From Polytrichum commune (Eukaryota; Streptophyta; Polytrichopsida; Polytrichales; Polytrichaceae), in the NCBI GenBank assembly GCA_950295325.1, contig OX485806.1:48667169-48731168 (forward strand): DNA of 64,000 bases, read 5' to 3'. Both the position numbers and the translations under genes were made by a program. Positions 1-12,067 of this stretch are shown here, piece after piece. Each line of letters begins with the position of its first letter. Position 1 is the first letter of the stretch. Below the pieces are notes generated by a model that saw only the letters and a program-made list of their open reading frames with translations, was not told the DNA's origin and did not search any database.

Positions 1-410
1 TAGAAAGTATAAGTTTGTCACAATCACATTTAAGAAGTGAGAGTTATAAATGTTTAAATGAAGGTATCCTAGCTGACTCTTAAAATATGAGAGCTAACTT
101 TGTAAGCTCATACCTGCAAGAGGAAGCATGTAGTTGTAGACCTGATTTTAAGGTTTCAAGAAAGTTTAAGCTTGCTGGAATCTAAGTTAATAAGCAAAAG
201 TTGTGCATGTTTGAATGAAGGTATCCCAACTGCCTCTTGAATTCTAAAAGCTGACTTTGTAAGCTCATATCTTTAAGAAGATCCATACAATTGCTTTGAT
301 AATTGGATGAGTTATATTTCTTGTTGTTAGCTTTTCAGATTGCTAACAATTGTTCCAATTGAAGCTTGTGAGCAAAAGTTGTGGCCGTTTAAGCAAAGGG
401 GTATCTGCTG
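1..410. repeat. Degenerate ~157-bp tandem repeat
   Basis: A segment built around 'tgaaggtatcc', followed by 'ctgactttgtaagctcatat', starts near 59 and again near 216. A poorer third copy (gtttaagcaaaggggtatc) lies near 385. The first two are about 157 bp apart and only roughly similar, so this is an old tandem duplication. No open frame of note lies here. Confidence 0.5.
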
Positions 411-1550
411 CCTTACGATAAAAAATTCGTTTATCCAAGGTTGGCGGGTACGAGTTGGTGTTGTGGGCGGCCGAGCGTTGGAGTAGGGTTTCCGCACCAA
501 CCATCGCCAAACCAAGATGAGAATCAATCGGTAAGTATTTTAACCCTACACCCTTCACTTTAGGAATGGAGGGAGCGCGGCAAAGGTAAATTCTCATCCA
601 AACCCAACTATCCATGTAAGGCTAGGGGTGCATCACCCACCTAGCCGCTGAGGGGGATTTCAACTCCCATATGTGCGGAGCCTCTCAGTTAAATGTTGTG
701 GTAGTATGTTTTCATTTATAGCTCGTTCATGTGTGGTGAAGTTGGGTTAATCACCGGCATGACCACTCTGTATGTTTGTAGGTGGTAAGGTGGGAGTAAT
801 GGCCCATGAAACCACCATCATGTTGTTGGCCCCAAGGGTTGGAGATAATGGTCCCAATCCTTGAAGATTGTGCAACAGGTTGAACACACAGGTTGCCTTA
901 TTCCCCGGTCCTATCAAGTTGAATTTTCGTGGTCAAACCGTGTTAAATTAATTAATAACCAACAAAATTCATACGACCTCCGTGGGCAACCGGAAATTTA
1001 ACTTGGAGGATTGAGACTACCCCTTCGACGACAAATATTAGAGGGTGTAAGTATTAATCAACCTTCAAGAGACCCGCACAGGGCCTTGAAGGGTTCGGGT
1101 TAGGGCGTGCACCAAACAAGTAGGTGGTGATGCCATAAATTATGAACTTAGTAACATAGACTTTGTTCAATCAACCATAAACTAAGAATGAAAATTGAGA
1201 GAGTGGGACTTAATTAAGGTCCCCCCTTTTAGAGAATTTAATATATAAGAAGTAGAGAATTAGAGGTGGCCCAAGGTAAAATGTAAGGTTATTTCATTCA
1301 TTAGGGTTAGGTTGCCTTGATCCCAAGGCTGGTGCGTCTGCGCGTAGACTAGGATAGATTAGGCATTAAGTTCAGGAACTTGATAATCATCTTAGGCACT
1401 TAAAATCTAGGCACAACCAATCGGAAGAATACGACGCGATTATCAAATGCCATTGTAAACACAAAACACCCATTAAATATCATAACACTTGGATTTGGCT
1501 TGGGCACCTGCCAAGCCAGGCCACCCTCATCGAAGGGTTTGTGCGGTACT
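411..1550. other. Non-coding stretch, nothing recognised
   Basis: Stop codons are frequent in all frames and no domain, terminal repeat or RNA gene is visible. It precedes the decayed Ty3/gypsy pol at 1.55 kb and may be older parts of that element, but no gag or protease residues can be seen. Confidence 0.4.
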
Positions 1551-1574
1551 TTTAGGCTCCCTCGGAAGGGGGTG

Positions 1575-2475
1575 CCTTAAAGCACCACATGCCATTTGGT
1601 TTGGTCTTGCCACATTTTAGAGGCTGGTCATGTACATCATCACCGATTTATTGTTAAAATCCATGACCGTCTTTGTGGATGATTTTAGTACTCAGTCTAG
1701 TACTAGGGAACACTTACAGTGTGTGAGAGAGGATTTAATTAGGTGTAGAAAAATGCAGTTAGCCTTGAATCCCGACAAGATCTTCTTGGGTGTTCAGAGG
1801 GGAGGTTTGTTAGGATATGTGGTGAGTGAGAAAGGGAGAGAACCTGACCCGCATAAGATAGCTGTGATAGATGGGTTGGCTATTCCTACCAATACTAAAG
1901 GAATTGCCAAGCTGTTGGGACACGTAGGTTGGTATAGAAAATTGATACCAGATTTCGCCACAATTGCGGTGCCCATCACTTAGTTGCTTAAGAAAGATTG
2001 TGGTTCAAGTGGATTGAGGCTTGCTACACGGCATTTGAAGAGTTGAGGTTTAAATTGAGCATCTACCTAGTATTGAGGCAACCTGAGTGGGATAAACCTG
2101 TCCATGTATTTTGCGATGCTAGCAATGTGGCAGTGGGCAGTGCATTGTGTCAATTGACGGGGGAAAAGGGGAAAGATCAACCCATTGCTTATGTGAGTAA
2201 GCAATTGACACCAGTCGAGAGAAACTATTCAACCACGGGGAGGAAATGTCTAGCCATGGTGTTTTCATTCAAAAAACTCCGTCATTACCTCATGTGTAAT
2301 CCAATGGTCTTCTTCGTAGATCACATGGCAATCAAGTACTTGGTCAACAAGGCTAGCTAGGTGGGTTTTATTGCTAGAGGAATTTGATTATACCGTTGAG
2401 TACAAACCGAGTCGAATGCATTTGCAAGCGGACCACTTGTCCAAGTTGTCAATGGTCATTGGATCTAGTCCCATT
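1575..2475 (+). pseudogene. Ty3/gypsy reverse transcriptase and RNase H remnant
   Basis: Reverse transcriptase palm and thumb followed by RNase H of a Ty3/gypsy retrotransposon. Visible are a broken MPFGL segment near 1590, the catalytic FVDD box (about 1668-1680, the YxDD motif), the LLGHVGWYRKLIPDFA thumb block, then RNase H with FCDASNVAVGSAL, ERNYSTTGRKCLAMVFS and FVDHMAIKYL. The frame is broken by a shift near 1610 and by TAG codons at 1981 and 2358. After the second stop the same frame continues with residues typical of the RNase H tail (EYKPSRMHLQADHLSKL). The 5' half of RT is missing. This is a dead copy of a different lineage from the methyltransferase-bearing element further right. 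Confidence 0.85.
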
Positions 2476-2575
2476 GACGATAGCTTGAGGGATGACAATA
2501 TTTTCCTAGTGACCGCTAAGGCGGATTGGTACGCAACATTGTAGAATTTCTAACCACTCAACATCTAACGGGAGA

Positions 2576-3286
2576 TTGGACAAAGGAAACGAGGAGGAAA
2601 GTCAGGGTAATAGTAGGCATTACGCAGTAATAAGACACAAATTGTTCAGGGGGGGAATGGACGGGATATTGTGGCATTGTGTGTCTGAGATTGAAGTACC
2701 CTCCATCTTAGCCGCATGCCACGACAGTGCATGTGGTGGACATTTCTCGGGACTACTCATAGGCCAAAAGGTAGTCAGGGTTGGTTATTTCTTGCCCGAT
2801 CTGTTTAAAAATGCTAAGGAGTATGTCATGAAGTGCGATGCCTGTCAGAGGTATGCGAGGAATGACCTTCGCATGGAAATGCCACTTCATGTATCCTTGC
2901 CTTTTGTTCATTTTGAGAAGTGGGGAATCGATTATGTTGGGAAAATCCACCCTTATTCTTCAAAACGTATGGCATACATTGTAGTGGCCATGGAGTATTT
3001 GACGAAGTGGGTGGAAGCTAAGGCAGTGAAGACGAACACGGCCGCCAACGCCGCCACATTCATGTATGAAAACATCATCTCACGATTCGAGTGTCCCAAG
3101 ATTTTGGTTAGTGATAGGGGAATTCATTTCATGAATGAGATGATTCAAGAAATGACCGATAGGTTCCAGATAGATCATAGGAAAACAACTCCTTATCATC
3201 CGCAGACCAATGGTCAAACGGAGCGTGTTAACGGGACATTGGTGAGTATCCTTCGTAAGATGATTTACGACTCTAAAAGGGATTAG
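2576..3286 (+). pseudogene. Ty3/gypsy integrase core remnant
   Basis: Continuation of the same pol. An HHCC zinc-binding domain is readable (H..SACGGHFSG ... KCDACQRYAR). The DDE core follows: first Asp in WGIDYVGKIHP, second Asp in VSDRGIHFMNEM, and Glu in YHPQTNGQTERVNG. All three catalytic residues are present, so the core was recently intact. The frame ends at TAG 3284-3286 and continues out of frame with the C-terminal domain. Confidence 0.88.
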
Positions 3287-3745
3287 GATGTCAAGTTAAC
3301 CGCGGTATTGTAGACTTATCGAACGACCTTCAAGGTGACGACTCAAACCACACCATTTTTATTGGTGTACGGATTGGAATCTACTCTACTCATTGAGTTT
3401 GAAGTGAAGTCCTTACGAGTGGCGGTGAATCCGCGTCTTACGGACAGTTTGTCACTGAGGAATAGACTTGCAACACTTGAAGAGGTTGATGAGAGGAGAA
3501 GGATGAGCGCTCAACATATCGAGGCTATCCAAAGGCGACAGAAGATCACCTTCGACAAGCGCCACAAGACAAGGATCTTAAGGCCATGTATAATGGTGTT
3601 ACTCCAGGATGCTAGGAAGCTTGAGTTTTTGGGTAAGTTTGATGCTGTGTGATTGGGTCCATATCTCATTCGTGAAGCATTGCAATTGGAGAGTTTAAAT
3701 GGGGAGAGTTTTCCAACTCGGACATCCGGCAGTCGGTGCAAGGAG
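3287..3745 (+). pseudogene. Ty3/gypsy integrase C-terminal remnant
   Basis: TTQTTPFLLVYGLESTLLIEFEV matches the TPFxLVYG block that follows the integrase core in gypsy elements. It continues to KLEFLGKFDAV, a TGA, then GPYLIREALQLESLNG, the usual tail. It is in a different frame from the core and carries stops. The last ~140 nt are duplicated at 4013-4162. Confidence 0.75.
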
Positions 3746-4255
3746 TACAGAGCTTAAGGTGACTACTTGCTTGCGAGGCAAAAGATTCTGGATCCATCCC
3801 CTGATGGTCGCCAATAATGTGAGCACAATATCACGCTCACATGTGATCCTAACATTAAAACTTACGAAAGACCTTGATGCTTGTGGTTGTTGATGTATTA
3901 AAGCAATAACAAACAGAAGGCATTAGAACTTAGACACTGTTTTTGTTAAGTTAGTATGGTCTTTTTAGACATGTGATTGGAGTGACTTAAAAAATATGAT
4001 GGTCATGATTTAAGATGCGAGGAAGCATGAATTTTCGGGCAAGTTTGATGTAGTGTGGTTAGGACCTTATCTCGTTAAGAACTCTTTGCAGTTGGAGACA
4101 TTGAACGGGGAGAGCTTTCCAATACGCACATCCGGAAGTCGATGCAAGGAGTACCGGGCATGATGAAGCATTTGCCTTCAAGTAAGAGATTCGGGATCCA
4201 ATCCCAGATGGTCGCCAATTATGTGAGCCCAAAATTGGTGCCCACATGTGTTCCT
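3605..4255 (+). repeat. Tandem duplication of the integrase tail
   Basis: 3605-3850 and about 4013-4255 are homologous: 'gatgc(t/g)aggaagc', the tail ending RTSGSRCKEYR, then 'gatggtcgccaat.atgtgagc'. Similarity ends just past the TGTGAGC..CACATGTG imperfect inverted repeat. This looks like 3' ends of two members of one retrotransposon family side by side, or a local duplication. Only the tail of the second copy is present. Confidence 0.65.
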
Positions 4256-4259
4256 AAGC

Positions 4260-5770
4260 TTAGAAATTGTTAAAACTTTAAATTAGATTTTTTAGTGATT
4301 ACCTTAAAACATAAAAAGAGTGCGGCTTTTATTTGAATGTTTTTAGTAAGCTAAAGGGAGGATTAGGCGACACTTGGCAATTGGGAAGGACAAGAATTAG
4401 TGTTTGGGCTTGGCATGGGTAGGGAGAGAAAGATAGAGTTAGAAGAGGGTTAGGATGCATTTGATTGAGGCTCCCGGGTTAAGGGTCAAGGCAGATGTTA
4501 TTGTCCGTTTTGGGCTCACTGGGTGTTAGTTCAAGGAAAAGAGGCGGGGGTTGGGCTCAAAACTAGATCAGGGGAGCTGGAATTCTGCTGGCAACAGCAG
4601 CCTCATAAGAGGGAAGCCGTTCTCGGCATTGGTTCGGGCATATGCATTGGTGGGTAGAGCAAGGAGGGGGGTTCCGGATGGAGGCGGCAACGTTGTGTGG
4701 GAGGCGGCTAGAAAATTGAGATCCTAGAAGAACGTAGCTGGGGGCTGCGGTCTGAATGCATGTGAATGAATGGGTTGTGATGGAGGCAACAATGTGGCTT
4801 GAGAAGGCGGCGGATTAGCCAGCGGTGAGGGTGCGGGAAACAGATGAGGCACCGAAAAGGAAGGGCCTGAATCGCCATGTTTGTTTGCTACTCGCTTGAA
4901 GGCGGCATCAGATTCACAACCATGGCATGGCACTGACAAATGCAAGGATCTTATGGGTTCTGGATTCGCTTCCACTGCCTAAGGCCAGGTTAATGACAAC
5001 AACATTCAAGGGTGAGGAGGAATTGTACGGCTAAGGGACAGTCATGCTCTACAGTGTGAAGGGGAGTTGCTGGGTACCAACTCATATGTGGTTAGGAGTG
5101 GAAACATGCAGCAGGAGGGACAGGGGATTCCTCCGAGGATAGAAGGCTTTGGGGAATGGTCATAAGGGAGGAGACTGTGCCCAGAAGCTGAGAGGAGCAG
5201 GCCCTTGGCTTGAGGCACATACTGGCCACTCAAGGACCGAGAAGGCAACTAGGACCAACAGCTACAAATCCAAACTAATAGGCTTAAGTAGTGAACCAGG
5301 GCAGGGGGCCCTCGGGAATGTGAGGGGGGCCTCCCACAGGGGGTTTCTTCGGCTAGGTACCATGCCAACACTCTGATCCATTCCAAGATAGGTTAAAGAA
5401 GGGTGTGAGGCCTAGAAGGGAAAAGGGTGAACTAACAGAGGACTTCTCAAGCAGAGGCAAACCCTATGTAACATGGGCGGCGCTTATTGCCAATTTGATT
5501 GTTTAGGATAGCTTAGTGAGTGATTGTGGTAAGTAGGGGACTTAAGATTGGTGAGTGATTTAGGATTGAGTGGGCACGGGTGTAAGAGATCACAAAATGG
5601 GAAAATATTTCTTCAATACTTGTCACTTCATGCTCTTTAAAGAAAATTGTGGAATTTCATTTAATTGTATGGTGCATTGGGGGTCTAAGTTTGAGGGCTG
5701 GACGACGACATACGAGTACATGTGAGCCAGAGGCTCTCACCCAGACTAAAACGCATAAGGGTGGGGGTTT
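4260..5770. other. Non-coding stretch, possibly a long LTR
   Basis: No recognisable coding sequence. The block begins after TGTGAGCCC at 4222, directly downstream of an integrase tail, and contains a TATA-like site near 5778. That is where a 3' LTR would sit, but I find no second copy of it in the window, so the LTR reading is unproven. Confidence 0.3.
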
Positions 5771-5776
5771 AGGGCT

Positions 5777-5786
5777 TATATAAATG
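5777..5786 (+). promoter_or_regulatory. TATA-like site
   Basis: TTATATAAAT lies in a stretch otherwise less AT-rich, about 1.55 kb after the presumed LTR start. It is a plausible U3 promoter of the left-hand retrotransposon, on position and sequence only. Confidence 0.25.
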
Positions 5787-5799
5787 ATGCGTCCGCCGG

Positions 5800-7108
5800 G
5801 AGCGAAGCGGAATTAGGAGATTAAGTCTTGAGGGAGAGGAAGGAGCACTTAGCTCGAGGTAAGTATCTTACTTGGGTTTTGATTTTTTGTCATTGGTTAG
5901 GTAGTTGAAATTCTTTTTCCTTGGAATGAATTGCAATTTCATTTATGCATTTTGTTTCTTTTGGAAGGAGCGCGGCTTGAGGTGATGTCCTAAAGTTTCT
6001 TGGGATGGCATAAGGACATAATATTAATAGTGCGACCATTAGTTCACTAAATCTTAGAGGGATAATTAATTTTAGAAAGAGTTAACTTTGACACTCACCT
6101 TGGGGTGAGTTTCCAAGTTGTGGTTTGTGAATTCAATGTTATTAGAGTAGAAGTCTTTATTGGATAATTGTTAGTAGCGGAGTTAAACTGAGTCACGGTC
6201 GAGAGTGAGCGCTAACTTGCAGGGGGAGGACGAATTGTTTGACGTATGACATTCTTCAAAGTGAAAATTTTAATTAATTATGGAAGGATTTTAGTAATTG
6301 TTTTTGTTGTTATCCGTTGTAGAGGGTAATTCCTTAGTCATCGTATCATGTTGGAGACGAGAGGGTGAAGCCTCGGTCTTCGATGTGATGCATGGCGAAG
6401 GTCATCCCCTCACTCTCGGTATTGTGGTGAGTGTCAATTCGAGGAAAATATTTGGAGGTGATGCTCCAGCTTGATTGAGAATTGACATGAACATGCCCAT
6501 CCCCTGTTTGGGATTTTTCATTTAAGTTGGCTTGCAGGTTCTCTTTCCTATCTCTTCAATTTTAAACCACATCCAGATAAGTGAAAACATTAAAGGAGTG
6601 AAGGTAGTGAGGGGTGTGGTTGGTCAAGTGAGGGTTGATCGATTCTTCATGGAATGCAAGGTAAGACTTGAGCTCAAAAACCAAAATTAGAGTTAGGATT
6701 AGATACAGTTACACGTAGGAAGAAATTAGTTAAGATTAGTGAGGTTGTGGAGTTAGATTAAAGAATTATTTTAATGTGGAACCTATTGTTAGTCCATTGT
6801 TATGAACATTAGAGGTAGAGGCTCAGCTTGAGGAATATACAACTATTTCTAAGTTGAGTGAGGAGACATCATTGGGGACCAAGACAGTTAGAGGAGAAAT
6901 TCCGATAGAAATTGATAGGGAAGTAGGAGTGGACACACTACTCACCATGACTCAGGAGGGACCATTGTCCGGAGTTTATAAAAAATTTATAGATTTTTTT
7001 GTAGTCGAAGGTGTGGCTCGTAACACATATTAAGCACGTATCACAGTTGCCAAGCTCACCACCCTTTCCAAAGCTCCAAACATCAAATAATATAGAGTAA
7101 AAAAACTA
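5800..7108. other. Non-coding stretch, nothing recognised
   Basis: AT-rich, all frames broken, no repeat shared with the rest of the window that I can see. It separates the left-hand pol remnant from the dispersed repeat at 7109. Confidence 0.35.
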
Positions 7109-7395
7109 TGTTATGGTATGCGGCACCAAAGGCCGCACCTTATCTGTTGGGATTCATCCATTTAGATTTGGATGGATGAATCTTAGTTGTGGAGAGGAAG
7201 GCTCCTAAGTGAGGAGCTTCTTCCTTGGCTTGACATTCCTGCTAAGTCAAGTCTTGTGAATGAGTGAGTGGAGAGAGCTTGTGTGAGGTTAAGATTGCAT
7301 GTGTTTACAATAAATCTTGAAATCTTCTCCCCTTTCTTACACTTTTGGATTCTCCCGTGATGGATTGAGAGATAGCTTGACTCATTCTGTGCATT
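7109..7395 (+). repeat. Dispersed repeat R3, copy 1
   Basis: Begins TGTTATGGTATGCGGC and ends near TTGACTCATTCTGTGCA. Reverse-complement copies lie at 57355-57635 and 60395-60690. Shared blocks include 'gatggatgaatc', 'caagtcttgtgaatgagtg', 'gcttgtgtgaggt' and 'gattctcccgtg'. TG..CA-like ends and a ~290-bp size suggest a short LTR, but no primer-binding site was found. Confidence 0.55.
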
Positions 7396-8050
7396 TGAAG
7401 AGAAATTCGAGTTTTTATGAGTGTTTGAATTTCATCCTTCTCACTTGGCAAGAATGCTTCATTTTATTTTTTTAATCTTTTCTTCTCGATTCTTGAGATT
7501 TAGCACGTAAAGAGGCGTGTGGGGCAAGGAACGATGAATTACCAGAGTTTGAAGTGGAGAAAGCTGCGGATTATTGAAGCAACAAGAAGAAAAATATTTT
7601 CTTGTCAATGTCACATCAAGTTGAAGTGTGGTGATAAATCTTTGAATTTTCCACGGAATTTCATGTTATTTTGTTTACATTCAAGTTTGAATTCGTGACA
7701 TTGAGCTTTGGAAGAGGAGTTGTGATTCTAAGTGGAAGAAACTTTGAATCAAACACAAAAACAAAAACACAAATAAAAATAAAAATAAAAATAAAAATAA
7801 AAAGAAGAAAGAGGCAACATGCCTTCCTCCGCTACTGGCCCTTGGCCTGTAGCCTGCCAGCTTCCATGGTGGTCGGGTGACGGAGATTTTGGGTTCAATT
7901 CCAAAGAGGGAGCCTGAGAAACGACTACCACATCCGAAGGAAGGCAGCATGCGCGCAAATTATCCAATCCCGATATGGGGGGTAGTGATTGAGGAGATTT
8001 TCTTTTTGAATTAATCGGTTGACCCCCGGGTGTGTGCAAGTTCAACCAGT
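7396..8050 (+). repeat. R3-adjacent sequence shared with 56.8-57.35 kb
   Basis: Downstream of R3 copy 1, the sequence beginning 'gaagagaaattcgag' matches the reverse complement of 56820-57354 ('gcatttgaagagaaaattgg', 'aatgcttcatttt', an A/T-rich simple repeat, then 'cccttggcc' versus 'cccttggtc'). The third R3 copy lacks it and diverges just after the R3 end, so R3 and this segment are separable modules. It includes an (AAAATAA)-type simple repeat at about 7758-7803. Confidence 0.5.
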
Positions 8051-8800
8051 TATATGTCTATTTTTGTTTTTGTTTAATTAATTATTTTATATTTCATTTC
8101 AATTTTTAATTTTTTTTCTCTAAGAGGTTAATTTTTTGGGGATTGAGAAAGACGAATATTGGCGGAAACTTTGTTTTCATTAATCAAGAACACAAGGTGG
8201 AAAACCCAAAGCTCTTATAAAATATTAAGCTATTTGGAATTTCTTTTAGGGGTTGTGTTGTACAAAATTTCCGAGGGGGTGCCATTGGAGATTGGGTGGC
8301 ATGTGGAATTTCCATTCAGCCTAAAATAAATTATTATTAGAATCGAATTGTGTTTGTCAATACATATTCTCGTCGTAAGGAAGGATTGTTAGGTAGTAGG
8401 GGGAAGATGATAGATGTACATAGGTGTCATTTTCTTTTCATAGGTGCAAGTGCAGGGTGCCTTTTACCTTTAGACCCTTTACCTCGACACCATATTAGTT
8501 TAGGTTGTAGGCTCCAGTGATTGATCCCATTGCGGGTTTATGGATACAACTCGGAGCCAACATTGTCGTTGTCTATTTCCGGCATCATCGGAAGGTCGAT
8601 CCTCGGACCTCTTGGACGTTGAACCAATGGTAGCACCCGACAAGGCTTTTCAGCCTACTTCGGCGTGGGGGACTGCCACTCGGTCTCACGTTTTTTGAGT
8701 GGGATCCTTTGATGAAATGAAGAAAGAGACGCGAGGCGGCATCTGGGACCGATTTTCTGGTCGAGCGGGGACCATTTCCTTGTAAGATTGAAAAATTCGG
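8051..8800. other. Upstream part of the methyltransferase-bearing retrotransposon, ill-defined
   Basis: No clean LTR or primer-binding site is found. Short open pieces in changing frames precede the first readable gag residues near 8804. This probably belongs to the 5' leader and start of gag of the element that continues to 55.2 kb, but its left border cannot be placed. Confidence 0.3.
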
Positions 8801-8803
8801 TTC

Positions 8804-9088
8804 AGGACATGGATGAGGGAGAAACGTCAACGCAATATCAATTTTAACAACTAGTATGCGTTCGAGCTTCTGCCTCAACATTTGAAGCACGAAGCTCTCC
8901 AGACCTATGAGAAGTGGACGGAGGCTCATTGAATGGAGCTGAGCCAGGTGGAGCGATACTGGGAAACTTGGGTTGAGTTGGTATCCGCATTGAAGGAAGG
9001 CGCAACTTCCATTTTTGATGGTCGTTACTGAGGTTAAGTTGGAGGCACGGGAGGGAGTATATTGGTGGATGTGGAGGGGATTTCTTAA
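8804..9088 (+). pseudogene. gag N-terminal fragment of the methyltransferase-bearing element
   Basis: Readable in shifting frames: RTWMREKRQRNINFNN, a TAG, then YAFELLPQHLKHEALQTYEK, and later VERYWETWVELVSALKEG. The mix of acidic, basic and aromatic residues is gag-like, but the main support is positional. In the frame used next to the junction (WWMWRGFL), the open frame continues across the excised 9089-13112 insertion into 13118. Stops in the fragment are TAG and TGA; the TAG after NFNN sits where CAG would fit. Confidence 0.6.
9084..9088 (+). repeat. Target-site duplication CTTAA (left)
   Basis: CTTAA immediately before TGTGGGAGTCC. The matching copy is 13113-13117, immediately after the element's terminal CA. 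Five bases is the usual LTR-retrotransposon duplication length. Confidence 0.8.
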
Positions 9089-9706
9089 TGTGGGAGTCCA
9101 AATTCGACGGAAAGACGGAAATACAGAAATACGGATTCCATTTCCGTATTTTACCTTGCTTATCTGAAGGTAATAGGGTTTCTTAGGTTAAAATTACTTG
9201 TACTAGGAAATAGGGTATTCTAACTCCGCCTTGTGCGATAAAACGACTTAAAATAAGTACTATGACCGGTCCGTCAATTTGGATGGGCGGACCGTGTAAT
9301 CATGATCCGAACCATTGGTCCGGACCAAGTAACGGACGCGCCAAGATTACCCAACGGACCGGAAGTGGCGGTTACTACGGATTTATGACGGTTGGGGGAA
9401 GACCGTCGGAAAACCGTTATAACCGTTTTCCGTTAACCCAAACGGTAACAGGGGAGGGATATTTAGGGGTCCCTTCCTTCTCCTTCCCACTTTTTTTTAT
9501 TCACGAAAGACAAACTTGCTGAGAGAACGAGTGGTGAGGTTGTTGTCATTTCGAGCCGCCAGCAGTTGGATTGCTGGGACTCAGCACTTTTCAGTCACCG
9601 GCAGTTGGCTTGCCGGGACTCTGTAGCAGTTAGACGGAAGAGAGGGAATCCGGAAGAGAGAAAAAAAGAGGAAGTGTGAAAGCCGGAAAGTTAGAAAGGG
9701 AGGAAA

Positions 9707-11779
9707 ATGCCGGAAGCGCGGGAAAAGGATCAGAGGGAACCCATCCCGATTCCGCTCAAAGCCCTCACCCCTACAATTCCGAGGGATGATAGGGAGCAAC
9801 AGGAGCTCGCGGAAGATCTCCGGGTCATGGGCTGCGCGGGGCTGCTCTCCAAACCCTGGAACCTCAGAGCGGAAGATACCCTCCGTGAGTTTAAGTACGA
9901 GAGAGGCAATCAGTGGCTGGGCACAAAGAGGAGGGATCCGGAAAATTGGACTCCGGATACCTGGAACAGGGTCTACGGGTTTTCCCGGGGGATTGCAGAA
10001 GGGTGGGCCGGCCGCCACGACGGCCTGTTCGCCGGGAAGTTTAGAGGGGACGCGGATCCAAAGGACGGATTCCACCCTGGGAACTGCCGGAATCTTAGGG
10101 AGCGGAGAGTGTTGGAGTTTCTCGTGCCCATTCTTAATCCGGACAAGCCGAAGCGGATTAGCCTCACCATGGCTAACACACTATTTGGTGCAATGTCCGG
10201 AGTCCGGCCGGTGAACTGGGGCCTTATCATCCAGGAGATAGTCGGACGGGCCCTCACCCACATCGGCCAGAAACCCTCCTTCCTCTCCCCCTTCATTTTG
10301 CACCTCTATCAGCATTTCGACTGCATCTTAGCGGAGGAGGAGGACCTGCTAACGATAGCGGCGGACGAGGTCACCTACAAGCTACTCCCGGAACCCGGAG
10401 ACCTCGAGACGGAAACTTCCAGCGACCCAATCATTCTGGAAGCACCTCCCTCCTCACCCGGGAGCCCGCCGCCCACCATCTCGAGGCCACTCTCTCCTCC
10501 TCTTCCTCATCATCATCCGGAACCCGGACCCAACCGGGAGACCACATGGCGGAATGTGGATCTATCCGCTTAGGACTTTCCGGAGAATCCCTTCAAACGG
10601 GTCCAGGAAGAGATGGAGGACCTGCAGAACCAGTACTACCGGATGGAACACATCGTCCGAGGGGCGAACCAGGCTCTGGACGACTGCGGGCCCGGAAACA
10701 TCCTTCGAGAGTTGGCAAAGAGGGCGGACAGGAAGGAGCTGGAGCAGGCCAAGACGGAGAACGCCCATCTCACCGCGCAGGTAGCGGCCATGACTCAGGA
10801 GCTGAGTCAGAAGAGCGAAGAGATCCGGAAGTACCACGTAGAGCAGGCAGTGCTCTTCAGCCGGATCCGGGAGTTGGTGGGGCATCCGGCGGAGATCGTC
10901 AACAAGGCGCATCTCTACGACCGGATGATGGAGTCCGGAGAGCCCGCTTCCGCCAGGCAGATTCTTCCCATCCTCGTGAAGTACTCACGGACGATGAAGG
11001 ACCTCCTGGCGGAAATCCAGAGGGTGGTTCCACCAAGCGGAACACCCCGGCGGGTACTCTATCCGGGTCCGCCTGGGTCACCAACCGGAACCCTCTATGA
11101 GGTAGTTGGTGAAGTGGCCCTGGTGCAGAATCCGTCGACGTCTGCAGGACCCAGCCAGCAGGGAGGCGGCTCGCAGCCGGCTAGTTCCGGGAGGGCTCCG
11201 GAACAGGTCCGTTCTCCCCAGGTGAGGAGGAAGAGTACCGGGTCGGTCCGATCCGGGAGAGGCCAGTCCCCGGTTCCACGAAACTCGGATCGATCCCGGA
11301 CTCCGGATAGGGCTAGGACGCTGATCCGGCACCAAACTTCTGATCGGGAGGCAACTCCGAGTAGGGGCAAAGCCCCTATGACCCAAGCCTCGCCATCGTC
11401 TCCTTCGGATTGCCAAATGGTCAATCCCTTTCCTCTGCCACCCTCAAGGGCGGCCTCCAACAGGGATCCGCGGACGGCTTCGATCTCGGGCGGACGGAAT
11501 CCGGAGCAGGGCACCGGAAGCGATCCTTCTCCAGTCCAGAGCCTCCGGATGGGGGTAGTTTCCGGAACCCCAGGGACAGTTTCCGAAACAGTAGGGACCG
11601 GGACACCACGGACCGAGAGAGCAGCAGATTCGGAGGACGAGGTTGCCCCGTCTCCGAACATGAGGAGGATGCTCACGCGGCTGCAGAAGGCATCGCCGGG
11701 AGGGGGCTCATCCGCCGTCAGCGGATTAAGCAGTCACTCAAAGGAGGGATCGGCTCCGAAGAAGCACCGCTCTTCTTAG
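9707..11779 (+). pseudogene. Gag-like protein of the gag-only element, one in-frame stop
   Basis: 690 codons in one frame from ATG 9707 (MPEAREKDQREP) to TAG 11779, interrupted only by TAG at 10571-10573. Residues 1-280 form a compact domain (GLLSKPWNLRAEDTLREF; MANTLFGAMSGVRPVNWG; SFLSPFILHLYQHFDCI) resembling the putative plant transposon protein family, by eye only. Residues 300-370 are Glu/Lys/Gln-rich and look coiled-coil. The rest is Ser/Pro/Arg-rich and disordered. The start is set by the homologous MPEAQEEDE start of the second copy at 63252. No zinc knuckle or protease is present. The single TAG could be CAG-to-TAG decay or a read-through stop. Confidence 0.75.
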
Positions 11780-12061
11780 TTGGGGAGAGTAACAAGTTTA
11801 GTTAGGCAGAATAGGGGTAGGCAGGTAGGACTTAGGAGTTTTTGAAGATGAGTAATAAAGTTTTCCCGTGGGTGTGTCAGCGGAAAATCCGGATCTTGAT
11901 CCGGGAAATCCGGGAGACCGGGGGTAGTTAGGGTTTACCTTAGCGGCGGCCACTTGGGCCGCCGCCCTCAGTTTAGGGATTTTAGGGCCTCTACTTAAGG
12001 CTGAATAAGGAGTTGGGGAAGGGTTCCTTCTCCATTGTTGTATTCTGATTACTTCTACTCT

Positions 12062-12067
12062 AATAAA
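12062..12067 (+). terminator. Candidate polyadenylation signal
   Basis: AATAAA about 280 bp after the gag-like stop, preceded by a T-rich tract (ttgttgtattctgattactt). Position fits an mRNA 3' end of the gag-only element. Confidence 0.35.

Noticed and set aside
4222-5786. A complete LTR pair for the left-hand gypsy element
   Set aside because: Only one possible LTR start (TGTGAGCCC) with no second copy; the similar 'tgtgagcc' at 5723 does not extend.
8541-8558. 'tggatacaactcggagcc' as a methionine-tRNA primer-binding site
   Set aside because: Resembles TGGTATCAGAGCC only with gaps, and no LTR end precedes it.
10546-11100. Gly/Arg-rich 184-codon frame overlapping the gag-like gene
   Set aside because: Out-of-frame shadow of the GC-rich gag-like coding sequence.
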